The notes under the pieces: generated by a model
Seen by the model: only the letters and a program-made list of their open reading frames with translations
The model's database searches: none
What the model was told of the DNA's origin: nothing
In this document: positions 8,816 through 17,242 of the stretch, one piece after another
How positions within the stretch are numbered: position 1 is the first letter of the stretch
Layout: each line of letters opens with the position of its first letter
Assembly: GCA_007694055.1 (NCBI GenBank)
Contig: RECK01000157.1
Coordinates: 1-34,303 of the forward strand
Direction of reading: 5' to 3'
DNA length: 34,303 bases
Source of the DNA: Wenzhouxiangella sp.
GTDB taxonomy: Bacteria > Pseudomonadota > Gammaproteobacteria > Xanthomonadales > Wenzhouxiangellaceae
Translations under genes and position numbers: made by a program

Positions 8816-9318
8816 TGTTTGCCAATCTGCGCGAGGACTGGCGCACCCACGAGGGCGATATCTGGCGCCAGGGTCTGTGGACACTGGCAATCTACCGTTT
8901 CGGTCGCTGGCGCTACCGCCTGCCGGGCCTGCTGCGCAAACCCTTTTCACTGGTCTACAAGCTGCTCAAGGTGGTCGGGCAGATCCTTACCGGCATCGAC
9001 CTGCCCTGCGAAACCCGTATCGGGCGCCGCCTGCGGATCGAGCATTTCGGCGGCATCATCATCTCCGGCGACAGCGTGATCGGCGACGATGTCGTCATCC
9101 GCAACGGCGTGACCATCGGCCTGAAACACACCGGTCAGCGCGGCGCACCAATCATCGGGGACCGGGTCGACATCGGTGCCGGCGCCAAGATTCTTGGTGC
9201 TATAAGCATTGGCGATGACGCGGTTATCGGTGCCAATGCGGTGGTTCTGAAAGACGTTCCGAACGGCGCCCTGGCCGTCGGCGTTCCGGCCCGCATCATC
9301 GAGCGCCCGAACCCCTGA
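8815..9318 (+). CDS. Serine acetyltransferase-like hexapeptide O-acetyltransferase
   Basis: The 167-residue protein has a short helical N-terminus (FANLREDWRTHEGDIWRQGL) and a left-handed beta-helix of hexapeptide repeats. Repeats include TRIGRRLRIEHFGGIIISG, SVIGDDVVIRNGVTIG, PIIGDRVDIGAGAKIL and AISIGDDAVIGANAVVL. The His in IEHFGG matches the catalytic histidine of CysE-type enzymes. It lacks most of the long N-terminal domain of housekeeping CysE, and its place after three glycosyltransferases suggests O-acetylation of the polysaccharide or a sugar precursor. Start is ATG 8815, sharing the A of the previous TGA; GTG 8812 is an alternative. It ends 16 bp from the convergent regulator gene, with no clear terminator hairpin between them. 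Confidence 0.88.
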   Translation: MFANLREDWRTHEGDIWRQGLWTLAIYRFGRWRYRLPGLLRKPFSLVYKLLKVVGQILTGIDLPCETRIGRRLRIEHFGGIIISGDSVIGDDVVIRNGVTIGLKHTGQRGAPIIGDRVDIGAGAKILGAISIGDDAVIGANAVVLKDVPNGALAVGVPARIIERPNP

Positions 9319-9334
9319 TCACGACACGGGCCGG

Positions 9335-10015
9335 TCAGTCCAGGCGCTCCATGCGATAGCCGTAACCATAGATCGACTCCAGCTTCCAGCCGTTGGCATC
9401 CCCCAGGCGCAGCTTGCGGCGCAGACGGCTGGCGTGGGTATCGACCGTGCGGGTGTCGATATCGGCATCCACACCCCAGATCTTGTCAAGCAGGTGGTTG
9501 CGAGAAAACAGCTTGCCGGGGTTGGAAAACAGGTACCAGGCCAGGTCCAGCTCCTTCTGGGTCAGGTCCACGCTGGCGCCATTGACCCGCGCCCGCTGCT
9601 GCTCGGCGTCGAGTTCGTAGATGCCTGCCTGCAGTACCGGCTGCTGACGCGGCCGCAGCCGGCGCGCCAGGGCCTCGATGCGGGCAATGAACTCCATCTG
9701 CTTGACCGGTTTGACCAGGTAATCGTCGGCCCCGGCAGTCAGGCCCGCGACGATATCCTCCTCGCGTCCGCGCACCGTGGCCACCAGCACCGGCGTATCC
9801 CAGCCGAGGCGCTCGCGGATTTTCGCAATCAGTGCATCGCCCTGCATGTCGGGCAGCATCCAGTCGACCACGATCAAATCGAAGTGGCGCTGGGCCAGGG
9901 CTGCCAGTGCCGAGTCGCCATCGTCGAAAACTTCACTCTGATGCCCTCCCTGCGCCAGCCAGAAGGCCAGCGCCTCGCCCTGGTCGATATCGTCCTCGAC
10001 GATGGCAATCAGCAT
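9335..10015 (-). CDS. OmpR/PhoB-family response regulator (orphan)
   Basis: The 226-residue protein has a receiver (MLIAIVEDDI, phospho-acceptor D51 in IVVDWMLPDMQG, K102 in DDYLVKP) and a winged-helix DNA-binding domain (VDLTQKELDLAWYLF, VDTHASRLRRKL, SIYGYGYRMERLD). The frame is open upstream to 10144, but homology starts at ATG 10015, which is taken as the start. No histidine kinase is adjacent. It is divergent from the core exopolysaccharide operon and separated from it by 219 bp containing copy B of the promoter element. That makes it a candidate regulator of the operon and possibly of all four copies. This is inferred from position only; motif and DNA-binding domain have not been matched. 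Confidence 0.92.
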   Translation of the reverse strand: MLIAIVEDDIDQGEALAFWLAQGGHQSEVFDDGDSALAALAQRHFDLIVVDWMLPDMQGDALIAKIRERLGWDTPVLVATVRGREEDIVAGLTAGADDYLVKPVKQMEFIARIEALARRLRPRQQPVLQAGIYELDAEQQRARVNGASVDLTQKELDLAWYLFSNPGKLFSRNHLLDKIWGVDADIDTRTVDTHASRLRRKLRLGDANGWKLESIYGYGYRMERLD

Positions 10016-10165
10016 ATCCGGATTGCCTTGTCCATCGTTTGCTTGCCCATGGTCAGCACCTTGTTCACCTGCCGCAGTATCGCCAATCCTCTGCTTGCCT
10101 TCAACCAGTGACTGAACGTCACCGCGTGACTGCTTCAGCGGCAATGCAACGCCGGCCCGGATACT

Positions 10166-10210
10166 TTTGCAATCCGGTCACGATTGGAACTGAGCGGGCA
10201 GGTGTAATGG
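10166..10210 (+). promoter_or_regulatory. Shared exopolysaccharide promoter element, copy B
   Basis: TTTGCAATCCGGTCAC, then 21 nt, then TGTAATGG. Spacing and invariant bases match copies A, C and D. It ends 24 nt before ATG 10235, first gene of the core operon. It sits in the 219-bp intergenic region shared with the divergent OmpR-type regulator; nothing else in that region is recognisable. Confidence 0.75.
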
Positions 10211-10234
10211 GCGCATCAAACAAGGATAGTCCGC

Positions 10235-10942
10235 ATGAACACCCATCTGAATCATCTCAAACGCCTGGAGCGCCGCTTCAGCATGACCAGCCACGATGGC
10301 AACGGCATCAGGCCGCGCCTGTCTGCGCTGCGCGCCCGCATCGGCGAGGTCGGCAAGCGGGCCATGGATGTGGTCGTGGCCGGCGGCGCGCTGCTGGTCT
10401 TTCTGCCTTTCGGCCTGGTCATTGCGCTGCTGATCAAGCGCGATGGCGGGGCCGTTTTCTACTGGCAGGACCGCGTCGGCTACCGCGGCCGGGTCTTTCG
10501 CTTTCCCAAGTTCCGCTCCATGGTCGCCAATGCCGACGAGCTTCGCGCCAGGCTGCTGGAGAACAACGACCACATCGGCTCGGGCATCACCTTCAAGGCC
10601 GAGAACGACCCGCGCATCACGACCATCGGCCGTTTTCTTCGGCGCAGCAGCCTCGACGAGATCCCGCAGCTGTGGTCGATTCTCAAGGGCGACATGGCCC
10701 TGGTCGGGCCGCGACCGGCCCTGCCGGACGAAGTCGCGCGCTACACACCGCGCCAGCGTCGACGCCTGGAAGTCAAGCCGGGCCTGACCTGCATCTGGCA
10801 GGTCAGCGGTCGCTCACAGATCCCCTTCGAGGGCCAGGTCGCACTCGACCTCGAATATATCCGCACGCGCAGCTTTACCGGCGACCTCGTGCTGCTGCTC
10901 AAAACCGTGCCCGCCGTCCTGTTCGGCCGCGGCGCTTCCTGA
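10235..10942 (+). CDS. Initiating sugar-phosphate transferase (phosphoglycosyl transferase, bacterial sugar transferase family)
   Basis: This enzyme should begin repeat-unit synthesis by moving a sugar phosphate from a nucleotide sugar to undecaprenyl phosphate at the inner membrane. It has 235 residues, the short monotopic form without the extra N-terminal helices of WcaJ/GumD. One hydrophobic segment lies at about residues 44-67 (MDVVVAGGALLVFLPFGLVIALLI). Then come VFRFPKFRSM, the catalytic Asp-Glu dyad D141-E142 in SSLDEIPQLWSILKGDMA, LVGPRPALPDE and KPGLTCIWQVSGRS. All key residues are present, unlike in the related domain of the next gene. The start has an AAGGA ribosome-binding site. 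Promoter element copy B lies directly upstream, so this is the first gene of a long operon. Confidence 0.94.
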   Translation: MNTHLNHLKRLERRFSMTSHDGNGIRPRLSALRARIGEVGKRAMDVVVAGGALLVFLPFGLVIALLIKRDGGAVFYWQDRVGYRGRVFRFPKFRSMVANADELRARLLENNDHIGSGITFKAENDPRITTIGRFLRRSSLDEIPQLWSILKGDMALVGPRPALPDEVARYTPRQRRRLEVKPGLTCIWQVSGRSQIPFEGQVALDLEYIRTRSFTGDLVLLLKTVPAVLFGRGAS

Positions 10943-10964
10943 ATCCGACCTGAGGAAAATCGAC

Positions 10965-13643
10965 ATGAACCCAACCGATTCCAGAGCATCGGCGGCAGCG
11001 CCCCGGGCAGGCTGGCAGGACAAGACCATGCGCCTGCTCGATATCGTCCTGGCGCTGGCGGTGCTGCTGCCGGCCCTGCCGTTGCTGGCGCTGGCGCTGC
11101 CGGGTGCGAGCTGGCAGCATGAGACCTGGCGCGGGCGTCACGGCCAGCCCGTTCGACTGGCCAGCCTGAAGCTCACAGCCGGTCTTCGCGGTCGATTGCT
11201 GGGCCGCTTGCACATTGACCGGCTTCCGCTCCTGCTCAGTATTCTCAAGGGCCAACTGGCCTGGGTCGGCCCTCGGGCCGTGGCGCTGGATGAAGCGATT
11301 CCGCGCCGTCTGCGCGCCACGCGGGAGCAGGTTCGGCCGGGCCTGTTCTCGCTCTATACCTTGCGCCAGCGCACCAGCATTGACTATGACAGCGAATGGG
11401 CCTGCGATGCCGAGCAACTGGCCGAGCGCGGGCTGCGCCACGACCTGGGCATCCTTGTGCGCAACCTGCTGGCCGGACTGTATGGTCAGGCGGCAATCAC
11501 CGCCTCTGAACCCGGCCTGGTCGATACCGTTCGCGTCCACCCGCTGACGATGAACGAAACGCTGGACGCCATCGAACGTCACCGCACCACGGCCGGCTTC
11601 CTCCAGCTCGGATTCGCCAACCCCGACTGCATCAACATCGCCCGCCGCAACGCGCGCTACCGCAACGTACTCAACCAGGCCGGACTGGTCGTGCCGGACG
11701 GCATCGGCATGCGCCTGGCCGGTCGCCTGCTCAAGCGCGGTTTTCGCCAGAATGTCAACGGCACCGACCTGTTCCCGCGCCTGTGCCAGCGCCTGGCCGG
11801 CAACGGCGGTCGCCTGTTCCTGCTTGGCGGGCAACCCGGCGTGGCCGAGGCCACCGCGGACTGGGTCCGCCACAACCACCCCGACCTGACCATCGCCGGC
11901 ACCCATCACGGCTACTTCGATGCGGCCGAGGAGAAGCAGGTCATCGAGCAAATTCGCGCCAGTCGCGCCGATGTACTGCTGGTCGCCATGGGCGCCCCGC
12001 GCCAGGAACTGTGGATCCACGAGCACGCCGAAAACAGCGGGGTTCGGGTGGCCATGGGCGTGGGCGGACTTTTCGACTTCTATGCCGGCAGAATCCCGAG
12101 GGCGCCGCAGTGGCTGCGCGAAATCGGCGCCGAATGGTTGTATCGCCTTTACCAGGAACCGGGCCGCATGTGGCGCCGCTACCTGGTCGGCAACATCAGC
12201 TTCATGACCGCGGTGCTGATGCAGCGCTGGCTGGGAAGCGTGGAGCTGGCCCAGCTGGCTGGCGACGAAAGCGTCGTGTCACTGGCACCGCAGGCAAAGC
12301 GGGCCATGCTGCTGATGGACTTCCCGGCAAGCGATGCGTGGATGGCCGGGGAGGAAAGCAACCATGCGCTGCTGCCGCTGGGCGATCGGCCACTGCTCTA
12401 CCGCAGCCTGGAGTCACTGGCTGGCATGGGCTGCCAGGAGGTTCGTATTCTGGCCAGCCACGGACTGGGTCGCATCCGCGAGGAAGTGGGCACCGGGGCG
12501 CGCTGGGGCATGGCCGTCACGGTCGAAGCGGTTCGCGGTTGCGCCGATGCCCGCAAGCGCATCGAGCGCACAAAGCTGGGTGATGATGAATCGATCTGGG
12601 TGGTCCGGGCCGATCACTGGCTACCCGCGCAGGCCATCAGAGGCGGCGACAAGAACGCGGTCTGGGTGTATCTCGACGACACCCACAGCCTGCAGTGGAC
12701 TGGCTGGGCCCTGATCGGCATGTCGGTACGCCGAGAGTTCCTGGCCGCGCTTGACCGCAACAAGCTGACCCTGCATCGCCTGCCCGAGCACCTGGACCGC
12801 ATCGGCGCCCAGGCTCCGCTGCGATTCGACCAGCCCCACTCGGTACTGGAAGGTCAGCGCCAGTGGCTGGGCCGCACAAGCGATGCCTATGACTTGCACA
12901 GGGAGACCGCACCCGGCATCCGGATTGCCGCCACCGCCCGGGTGGCACCGGGGGCACGCCTGATCGCGCCGCTGGAAATCGGCGCGAACAGCATCGTGGG
13001 AAGCGAGGCAAGTCTTGGCCCCAATGTGGTCATCGGCAGCGATTGCCGGATCGAGGGCGACGTCGAAATTCGCGACAGCCTGGTCGCCGACCAGGTCGCG
13101 CTGCGCGGTCCGGCACAGCTGGAGCAGGCCATTGCAACCCGCGCTGGCCTGCTCAACATCGCCCATGCGGTCTGGCTTCCGGCCAGGATCACCGGCGACC
13201 TGTTGCGCTCGACCCGACCCGCGCTGCCCCGCCTGCGAATCGGCATCGGCGAACGTCTGCTTGCCCTGGTGATACTGGTCGTCAGCATCGTTCCCGCCGT
13301 GCTGCTGCGCAGCCTGGGTAAAGGTGGTGATTTCTCGCAGCGTGTCTTGCCCGGATTGTCGACGGTCATTGCCGGCCGCCTGGCGTTGGTCGGGGTTGGC
13401 GAGGACCACGACCTGCCCGATTCCATTACCGGCGCTGGCTGGCGGGAGGCCCTGGCGGAAGCACCCCGGGGCCTGGTTCGCCCCCGTGACGCGCTGGGCC
13501 TTGAGGATCCCGAGTCTGCTGCCTGGGCCGATGTTCACTGGCTGGTCCAGCCGACCTGGCGCGAGCGGCTGCGCCTGCTGCGCGGCTACTTCGTCCCGCC
13601 CGGTAGCCAGCTTGTCACAGTTCGGCCACAGTCCGCGGCCTGA
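10965..13643 (+). CDS. Fusion: degenerate sugar transferase + WecG/TagA/CpsF glycosyltransferase + nucleotidyltransferase-like + beta-helix + second sugar-transferase-like end
   Basis: The 892-residue protein contains several units. Residues about 20-175 resemble the sugar-transferase family (MRLLDIVLALAVLLP, LLLSILKGQLAWVGPRA), but the catalytic Asp-Glu is D85-R86 and much of the loop is missing. Residues about 188-425 are a complete WecG/TagA/CpsF glycosyltransferase (VPDGIGMRLAG, NGTDLF, AMGAPRQELWI, GVGGLFDFYAGRIPRAPQW), probably the one active domain. Residues about 437-600 resemble a sugar nucleotidyltransferase but lack the GxGTRL loop. Residues about 650-740 are hexapeptide repeats (IGANSIVGSEASLGPNVVIG). 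Residues about 758-890 hold a hydrophobic segment and LPGLSTVIAGRLALVGVG, echoing the sugar-transferase core again. GAGGA precedes ATG 10965. A role as the second transferase and as a scaffold for the others is an inference. Confidence 0.88.
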   Translation: MNPTDSRASAAAPRAGWQDKTMRLLDIVLALAVLLPALPLLALALPGASWQHETWRGRHGQPVRLASLKLTAGLRGRLLGRLHIDRLPLLLSILKGQLAWVGPRAVALDEAIPRRLRATREQVRPGLFSLYTLRQRTSIDYDSEWACDAEQLAERGLRHDLGILVRNLLAGLYGQAAITASEPGLVDTVRVHPLTMNETLDAIERHRTTAGFLQLGFANPDCINIARRNARYRNVLNQAGLVVPDGIGMRLAGRLLKRGFRQNVNGTDLFPRLCQRLAGNGGRLFLLGGQPGVAEATADWVRHNHPDLTIAGTHHGYFDAAEEKQVIEQIRASRADVLLVAMGAPRQELWIHEHAENSGVRVAMGVGGLFDFYAGRIPRAPQWLREIGAEWLYRLYQEPGRMWRRYLVGNISFMTAVLMQRWLGSVELAQLAGDESVVSLAPQAKRAMLLMDFPASDAWMAGEESNHALLPLGDRPLLYRSLESLAGMGCQEVRILASHGLGRIREEVGTGARWGMAVTVEAVRGCADARKRIERTKLGDDESIWVVRADHWLPAQAIRGGDKNAVWVYLDDTHSLQWTGWALIGMSVRREFLAALDRNKLTLHRLPEHLDRIGAQAPLRFDQPHSVLEGQRQWLGRTSDAYDLHRETAPGIRIAATARVAPGARLIAPLEIGANSIVGSEASLGPNVVIGSDCRIEGDVEIRDSLVADQVALRGPAQLEQAIATRAGLLNIAHAVWLPARITGDLLRSTRPALPRLRIGIGERLLALVILVVSIVPAVLLRSLGKGGDFSQRVLPGLSTVIAGRLALVGVGEDHDLPDSITGAGWREALAEAPRGLVRPRDALGLEDPESAAWADVHWLVQPTWRERLRLLRGYFVPPGSQLVTVRPQSAA

Positions 13644-13698
13644 TCCGCGATCAAATACAGCCTGACCAGAGCATCTGTCCATTTTCCAGGAGAACATC

Positions 13699-14034
13699 AT
13701 GTCTATCGAAACCCGGGTCGACGAACATTGCATCGTCGCCAAAGCCACTACCAACAGCATCGATGCCAGCAACGCTTCCGCGTTTCGCACCGCAATGCGG
13801 GCTGTGATCGAAAACCACGACCGTATCGTTATCGATCTTGGCGATGTCGAGTTCATCGACAGTGCCGGTATTGGCACCCTGATTGCGTGCCTGCGTGCCA
13901 GCGGCGAGCGCCAGGGTCAACTGCGCCTGTGCAGCCTCAACCGCCCGGTACAGGCCCTGTTCGAACTGATGCGCATGCACCGTATCTTCGAGGTTCACAG
14001 CGACAGCATCTCGGCCAGGGCATCCATGGCATGA
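13699..14034 (+). CDS. STAS-domain protein (anti-sigma factor antagonist-like)
   Basis: The 111-residue single-domain protein has the STAS core IVIDLGDVEFIDSAGIGTLIACLRA. Ser55 in DSAGIG sits where SpoIIAA/RsbV-type proteins are phosphorylated. A strong ribosome-binding site (AGGAG) lies 6 nt before ATG 13699, stronger than for neighbouring genes, suggesting high output. The 55-bp gap before it shows no promoter element of the shared type. Its stop overlaps the next start as ATGA. In known systems such proteins switch between a kinase-bound state and a target-bound state depending on Ser phosphorylation. The PP2C/HATPase protein at 22847 is the obvious partner. The target could be a sigma regulator or a polysaccharide enzyme in this operon; sequence alone does not decide. 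Confidence 0.92.
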   Translation: MSIETRVDEHCIVAKATTNSIDASNASAFRTAMRAVIENHDRIVIDLGDVEFIDSAGIGTLIACLRASGERQGQLRLCSLNRPVQALFELMRMHRIFEVHSDSISARASMA

Positions 14035-15044
14035 AAGCCCTGCTCCTGGCCACGCCGCCGGTCGCTCCACTGGACCGATTCGCCCGCGGCGCAATGCTCC
14101 GCCTCGGTGAGGTACCGATCCTGGAAATCCAGGTCGACCTGCTCCGGCAGCACGGCGTCAGCGACGTGCTCCTTGGCCTGGGCCAGGGCGGCGAGGCAAT
14201 CGCAGACCATTTCGGCGATGGGCGTCGATTCGGCGTGCGCATGGCCAGCCTGTGGAGCCGCCGCGCCGCGTTCACGATCGCCGACCTGCGCACGGCCCGC
14301 AGCTTTCTCGATGACAGCTTCCTGCTGCTGTCGGCCAACGCCCTGGTCGCGACCGATTTTGACAGCCTGCTGGCCGAGCATCATCGCGCCTGCGCCCACG
14401 CCACCATCGTGCGCCCCGGCACGGGTCCAGACCCGGCTGACATCAACCTGATGCTGATCGAGCCGGCAGCCCTGACCCGCTTGCCGGCCGCCACCCCCCT
14501 GGCCGATATCCGGTTCCTGGCAAGCACACTGGGCGATCATGGCGCGATCGTGCATCGGGCCTGCTTGCCGTTGACAGGGCACCCGGTCATGACACCCGCT
14601 CAATACCTGGACATGCACTGGCAATGCCTGGCCCAGGCATGGCCGGGTGGCGCTCCCCACGGCCAGGTTCACCCATCCGGCCTGCGTTGCGGCATCAATG
14701 TCCGAATCGACCCGCGTCGCTGCCGTATCCAGGGCCCGGTGCAGATCGACGGCGGCGCCTGCATTGAAGATGGTGCCAGCCTGCTCGGGCCCTGCCATAT
14801 TGGCGCAGGTGCCGTCATCGAAGCCGGCGCCTGCATCGAGCGCAGCGTCGTACTTGCCCATGCCCGCGTCGGTGGCCACGCCCACCTGCGCAACGCGATC
14901 ACTGACGGCCGCCACTGCCTGCTCGACGACGGCACGCGCATCGAACTCGAACACGCAGACCTCGGCTGGCTGATTGGCCTTGCCCGGCAGTCGGGCACCA
15001 GCCGTGGCGCATCGGAACAACGCTTCCTGGATCGACTGAGCTGA
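14031..15044 (+). CDS. Degenerate sugar nucleotidyltransferase-like protein with hexapeptide beta-helix
   Basis: The protein has 337 residues from ATG 14031, inside the STAS stop codon. The first 230 residues follow a GlmU/ManC-type nucleotidyltransferase fold (MLRLGEVPILEIQVDLLRQHGVSDVLLGLG, DSFLLLSANALVATDF), but the N-terminal GxGTRL nucleotide loop is replaced by LLATPPVAPLDRF. Catalysis in the usual way is therefore unlikely. Residues about 235-320 are hexapeptide repeats (VRIDPRRCRIQGPVQIDGG, CHIGAGAVIEAGACIERSVVLAHARVGG). The layout matches residues 437-740 of the 892-residue fusion upstream, so the two may derive from one duplication. Coupling to the STAS gene suggests it may be the STAS target or a scaffold; that is inference. 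The frame is open further left but overlaps STAS there. Confidence 0.8.
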   Translation: MKALLLATPPVAPLDRFARGAMLRLGEVPILEIQVDLLRQHGVSDVLLGLGQGGEAIADHFGDGRRFGVRMASLWSRRAAFTIADLRTARSFLDDSFLLLSANALVATDFDSLLAEHHRACAHATIVRPGTGPDPADINLMLIEPAALTRLPAATPLADIRFLASTLGDHGAIVHRACLPLTGHPVMTPAQYLDMHWQCLAQAWPGGAPHGQVHPSGLRCGINVRIDPRRCRIQGPVQIDGGACIEDGASLLGPCHIGAGAVIEAGACIERSVVLAHARVGGHAHLRNAITDGRHCLLDDGTRIELEHADLGWLIGLARQSGTSRGASEQRFLDRLS

Positions 15045-15047
15045 TCC

Positions 15048-17240
15048 ATGAGCAGCGCAGGCACCCCGCAAGCACCCGCCGGACGCGGCATCAAGCCGCT
15101 GGACAGCCTGCATCGTCATGCCCGGCTGGTGGTGCTGATCTTCCCCCTGATCGTCATGCTGGGCCTGCCGCTGGTGTTCATCCAGGGGCAGCCGTCCTAC
15201 CAGAGCACGGGCACGATCCAGGTCTCGCCGCGCTACATGAAGACATTGCGCGACGATATCGAACTCGAATTCCAGTCCAATACCCAGTTCCTCCAGTTCA
15301 TCCAGCAGCAGGCCCGCACGGTCAACCGCTATGACGTCCTCGAGTTGGCCCTGCAGCGACTTGACCAGGCCGGCCATGACTACTGGCGTCGCGACGGTGA
15401 AAGCGAGCGCAAGCGCATCGAACGCCTGCAGCAAAGCCTGAGCATCCGCCATGTTCGCGATACCTACCTGGTCCAGGTCACGCTGACCGCGGACCGTCCC
15501 GATGGCCTGGCCGAGCTTGTCAATGCGGTGATCGCAGCCTACCTGGAACGCGCCCGGCAGGAACAGGTTTACGCAGCCGAGGAGCGTGTTGCCAGCCTGC
15601 GCCAGCGCGAATCGGATTTGCTTTCCCAGATCCAAAGCATGACCAGCCAGCGCACCGTGATCGGCCAGACCCTGGGCGTGACCGCGTTCAACCCGGACGA
15701 AGTCAACGCCTTTGACCGCCAGGTGCGCCAACTCAATGAAGACCTGCTCGAAGCCAGACAGGCCAGAATCCGCGCCGAATCACGCCTGAATGCTTTCCTT
15801 GAACAGCGGGAAAGCGATACCGAACTGCGCTCCATCCAGGAAAGCATCCTGACCGACCCCGGTCTCAACAGCCTCAAGGCCAGCCTCAATCAGCGTCGTG
15901 CCGAGCTTCTCAGCAACACCGCCGGCATGGCGCCCAATCACCCGGCCCGCCTGGATGCCGAAGACGAGCTCGCCGCGATCGATGCGGAAATCGAGTCACG
16001 CGAGCAAACCCTGCGCAACCACTTGATCGCCGGCATGGAGCAGCGCCACCGGGCCAGTACCCTGCAAGCCCGCAGCGTCGAACAGCAACTGGCCGAGATG
16101 CTGGCCGAATTCGATACTCGCGCCGCCCGCTATGCAGAACAGTTCAACCAGGCCGTCAGCCTCAATCACCATCTCGGCCTGCTGTGGTCGGAACTGGACC
16201 AGGTCCGCGATCGCCTCAACTTCTTCGCCGCCGAAGAAACCTCGCCCGGGTTTTCCCGCCTGGTCACCACGGCCCTGCCACCGCTGTACCCGACCGGGAC
16301 GGGCAAGAAGCGTCTCCTCGCCCTGCTGCTGATCGCGGCCATGGGCATCAGCCTGGCCCTGCCCATGGCGATTGACTTCCTCAACCCGCGCATTCGCACC
16401 GTGGCCGACGCGCACCGGGCGCTGGGCTTTGCGCCCACGGGCTGGCTGATCGAAGCCGACTCGCCCGCGCACGAGCGCCTGGCCACCGACCAGCTACGCC
16501 GGCTGGCCAGCAGCCTGATTCGCGACCATGAACGCAACGGCACCCGCATCATCGTGCTGAGCTCGGCGCGACCCGGCGGCGGCACCACCTGGCTTGTCCG
16601 GCGCCTGGCAAAGACCCTGCAGGCCCTGGGCTATCCGACCCTGGCCGTCGAGGCCAATGCTTATCGGCCCGATGCCGTCTATGGCCCTGGGCCCGGGCTG
16701 GTCCAATGGCTTGCCGGCGACCTGGAGCAGGCCCCGGTGATCGAGGGCAGCGCGATGTCTACCCTGCCCTCGGGCCTGGAACAGGGCAGCCAGGGGCTAC
16801 CGTTGCTGGAGCGGCTGCCCGGGCTGCTGCGAAGCCTGCCCGAACGGCATCGCTTCATCATTGTCGATGCGCCACCACTGCTCACCCACGCCGATGCCGA
16901 GCTGATTGCCGGCGCCGGTGATGCCGTCCTGCTGGTCGCCGAAGCCGAAGCCGTTCAACGTGGCGAGCTGCAGCGCGCCGGTCGCCTGCTCCAGGCCATC
17001 GATCCGGCGGTGGTCGGCAGCGTAGTCAACCGCATCCGGCCCTTCCTGGGCGGCGGCTATGTCGGCAGCCTGGCCGAGGAGCACCAGCGCGGACACAAGC
17101 TCGACGCCAGCGGAATGGTGCAGGCCCTGCGCATTACCCTGACCGCCCTGTTGCGCGCGCCGCTGGAACTGATGTCCGACCTGACCGGGCTGGTACGTCG
17201 GAACCGGGGCCGTCGCGCCGACCAGTGCGGACCCGCCTGA
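15048..17240 (+). CDS. Wzc-like polysaccharide co-polymerase with BY-kinase-like domain lacking the P-loop lysine
   Basis: The 730-residue protein has Wzz-type topology: TM1 at about residues 26-47, a periplasmic region with long coiled coils (about 165-270 and 330-395), and TM2 at about 422-444. A cytoplasmic ParA/BY-kinase-like domain follows. The Walker A that normally reads PGEGKST is PGGGTTW (509-515), so the catalytic lysine is Thr513. Walker A' is VEANAYRP, with both acidic positions changed. Walker B (FIIVDAPP, D607) is kept. There is no C-terminal tyrosine cluster, and no Wzb-type phosphatase gene is seen in the window. It should control chain length and join the polymerase to the Wza-like export channel, but autophosphorylation is improbable. 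It starts 3 nt after the previous stop. Confidence 0.9.
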   Translation: MSSAGTPQAPAGRGIKPLDSLHRHARLVVLIFPLIVMLGLPLVFIQGQPSYQSTGTIQVSPRYMKTLRDDIELEFQSNTQFLQFIQQQARTVNRYDVLELALQRLDQAGHDYWRRDGESERKRIERLQQSLSIRHVRDTYLVQVTLTADRPDGLAELVNAVIAAYLERARQEQVYAAEERVASLRQRESDLLSQIQSMTSQRTVIGQTLGVTAFNPDEVNAFDRQVRQLNEDLLEARQARIRAESRLNAFLEQRESDTELRSIQESILTDPGLNSLKASLNQRRAELLSNTAGMAPNHPARLDAEDELAAIDAEIESREQTLRNHLIAGMEQRHRASTLQARSVEQQLAEMLAEFDTRAARYAEQFNQAVSLNHHLGLLWSELDQVRDRLNFFAAEETSPGFSRLVTTALPPLYPTGTGKKRLLALLLIAAMGISLALPMAIDFLNPRIRTVADAHRALGFAPTGWLIEADSPAHERLATDQLRRLASSLIRDHERNGTRIIVLSSARPGGGTTWLVRRLAKTLQALGYPTLAVEANAYRPDAVYGPGPGLVQWLAGDLEQAPVIEGSAMSTLPSGLEQGSQGLPLLERLPGLLRSLPERHRFIIVDAPPLLTHADAELIAGAGDAVLLVAEAEAVQRGELQRAGRLLQAIDPAVVGSVVNRIRPFLGGGYVGSLAEEHQRGHKLDASGMVQALRITLTALLRAPLELMSDLTGLVRRNRGRRADQCGPA

Positions 17241-17242
17241 AC

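Noticed and set aside
9319-9334. Bidirectional terminator between the convergent acetyltransferase and regulator genes
   Set aside because: Only 16 bp, no stable hairpin and no T-run on either strand.
13995-15731. Long minus-strand open frame of 578 codons, and similar ones at 12621-13877 and 32362-33912
   Set aside because: They lie opposite well-supported genes with clear motifs, show no recognisable domain, and are expected in GC-rich DNA.
15048-17240. Active BY-type tyrosine kinase
   Set aside because: P-loop lysine replaced by Thr and no tyrosine cluster.
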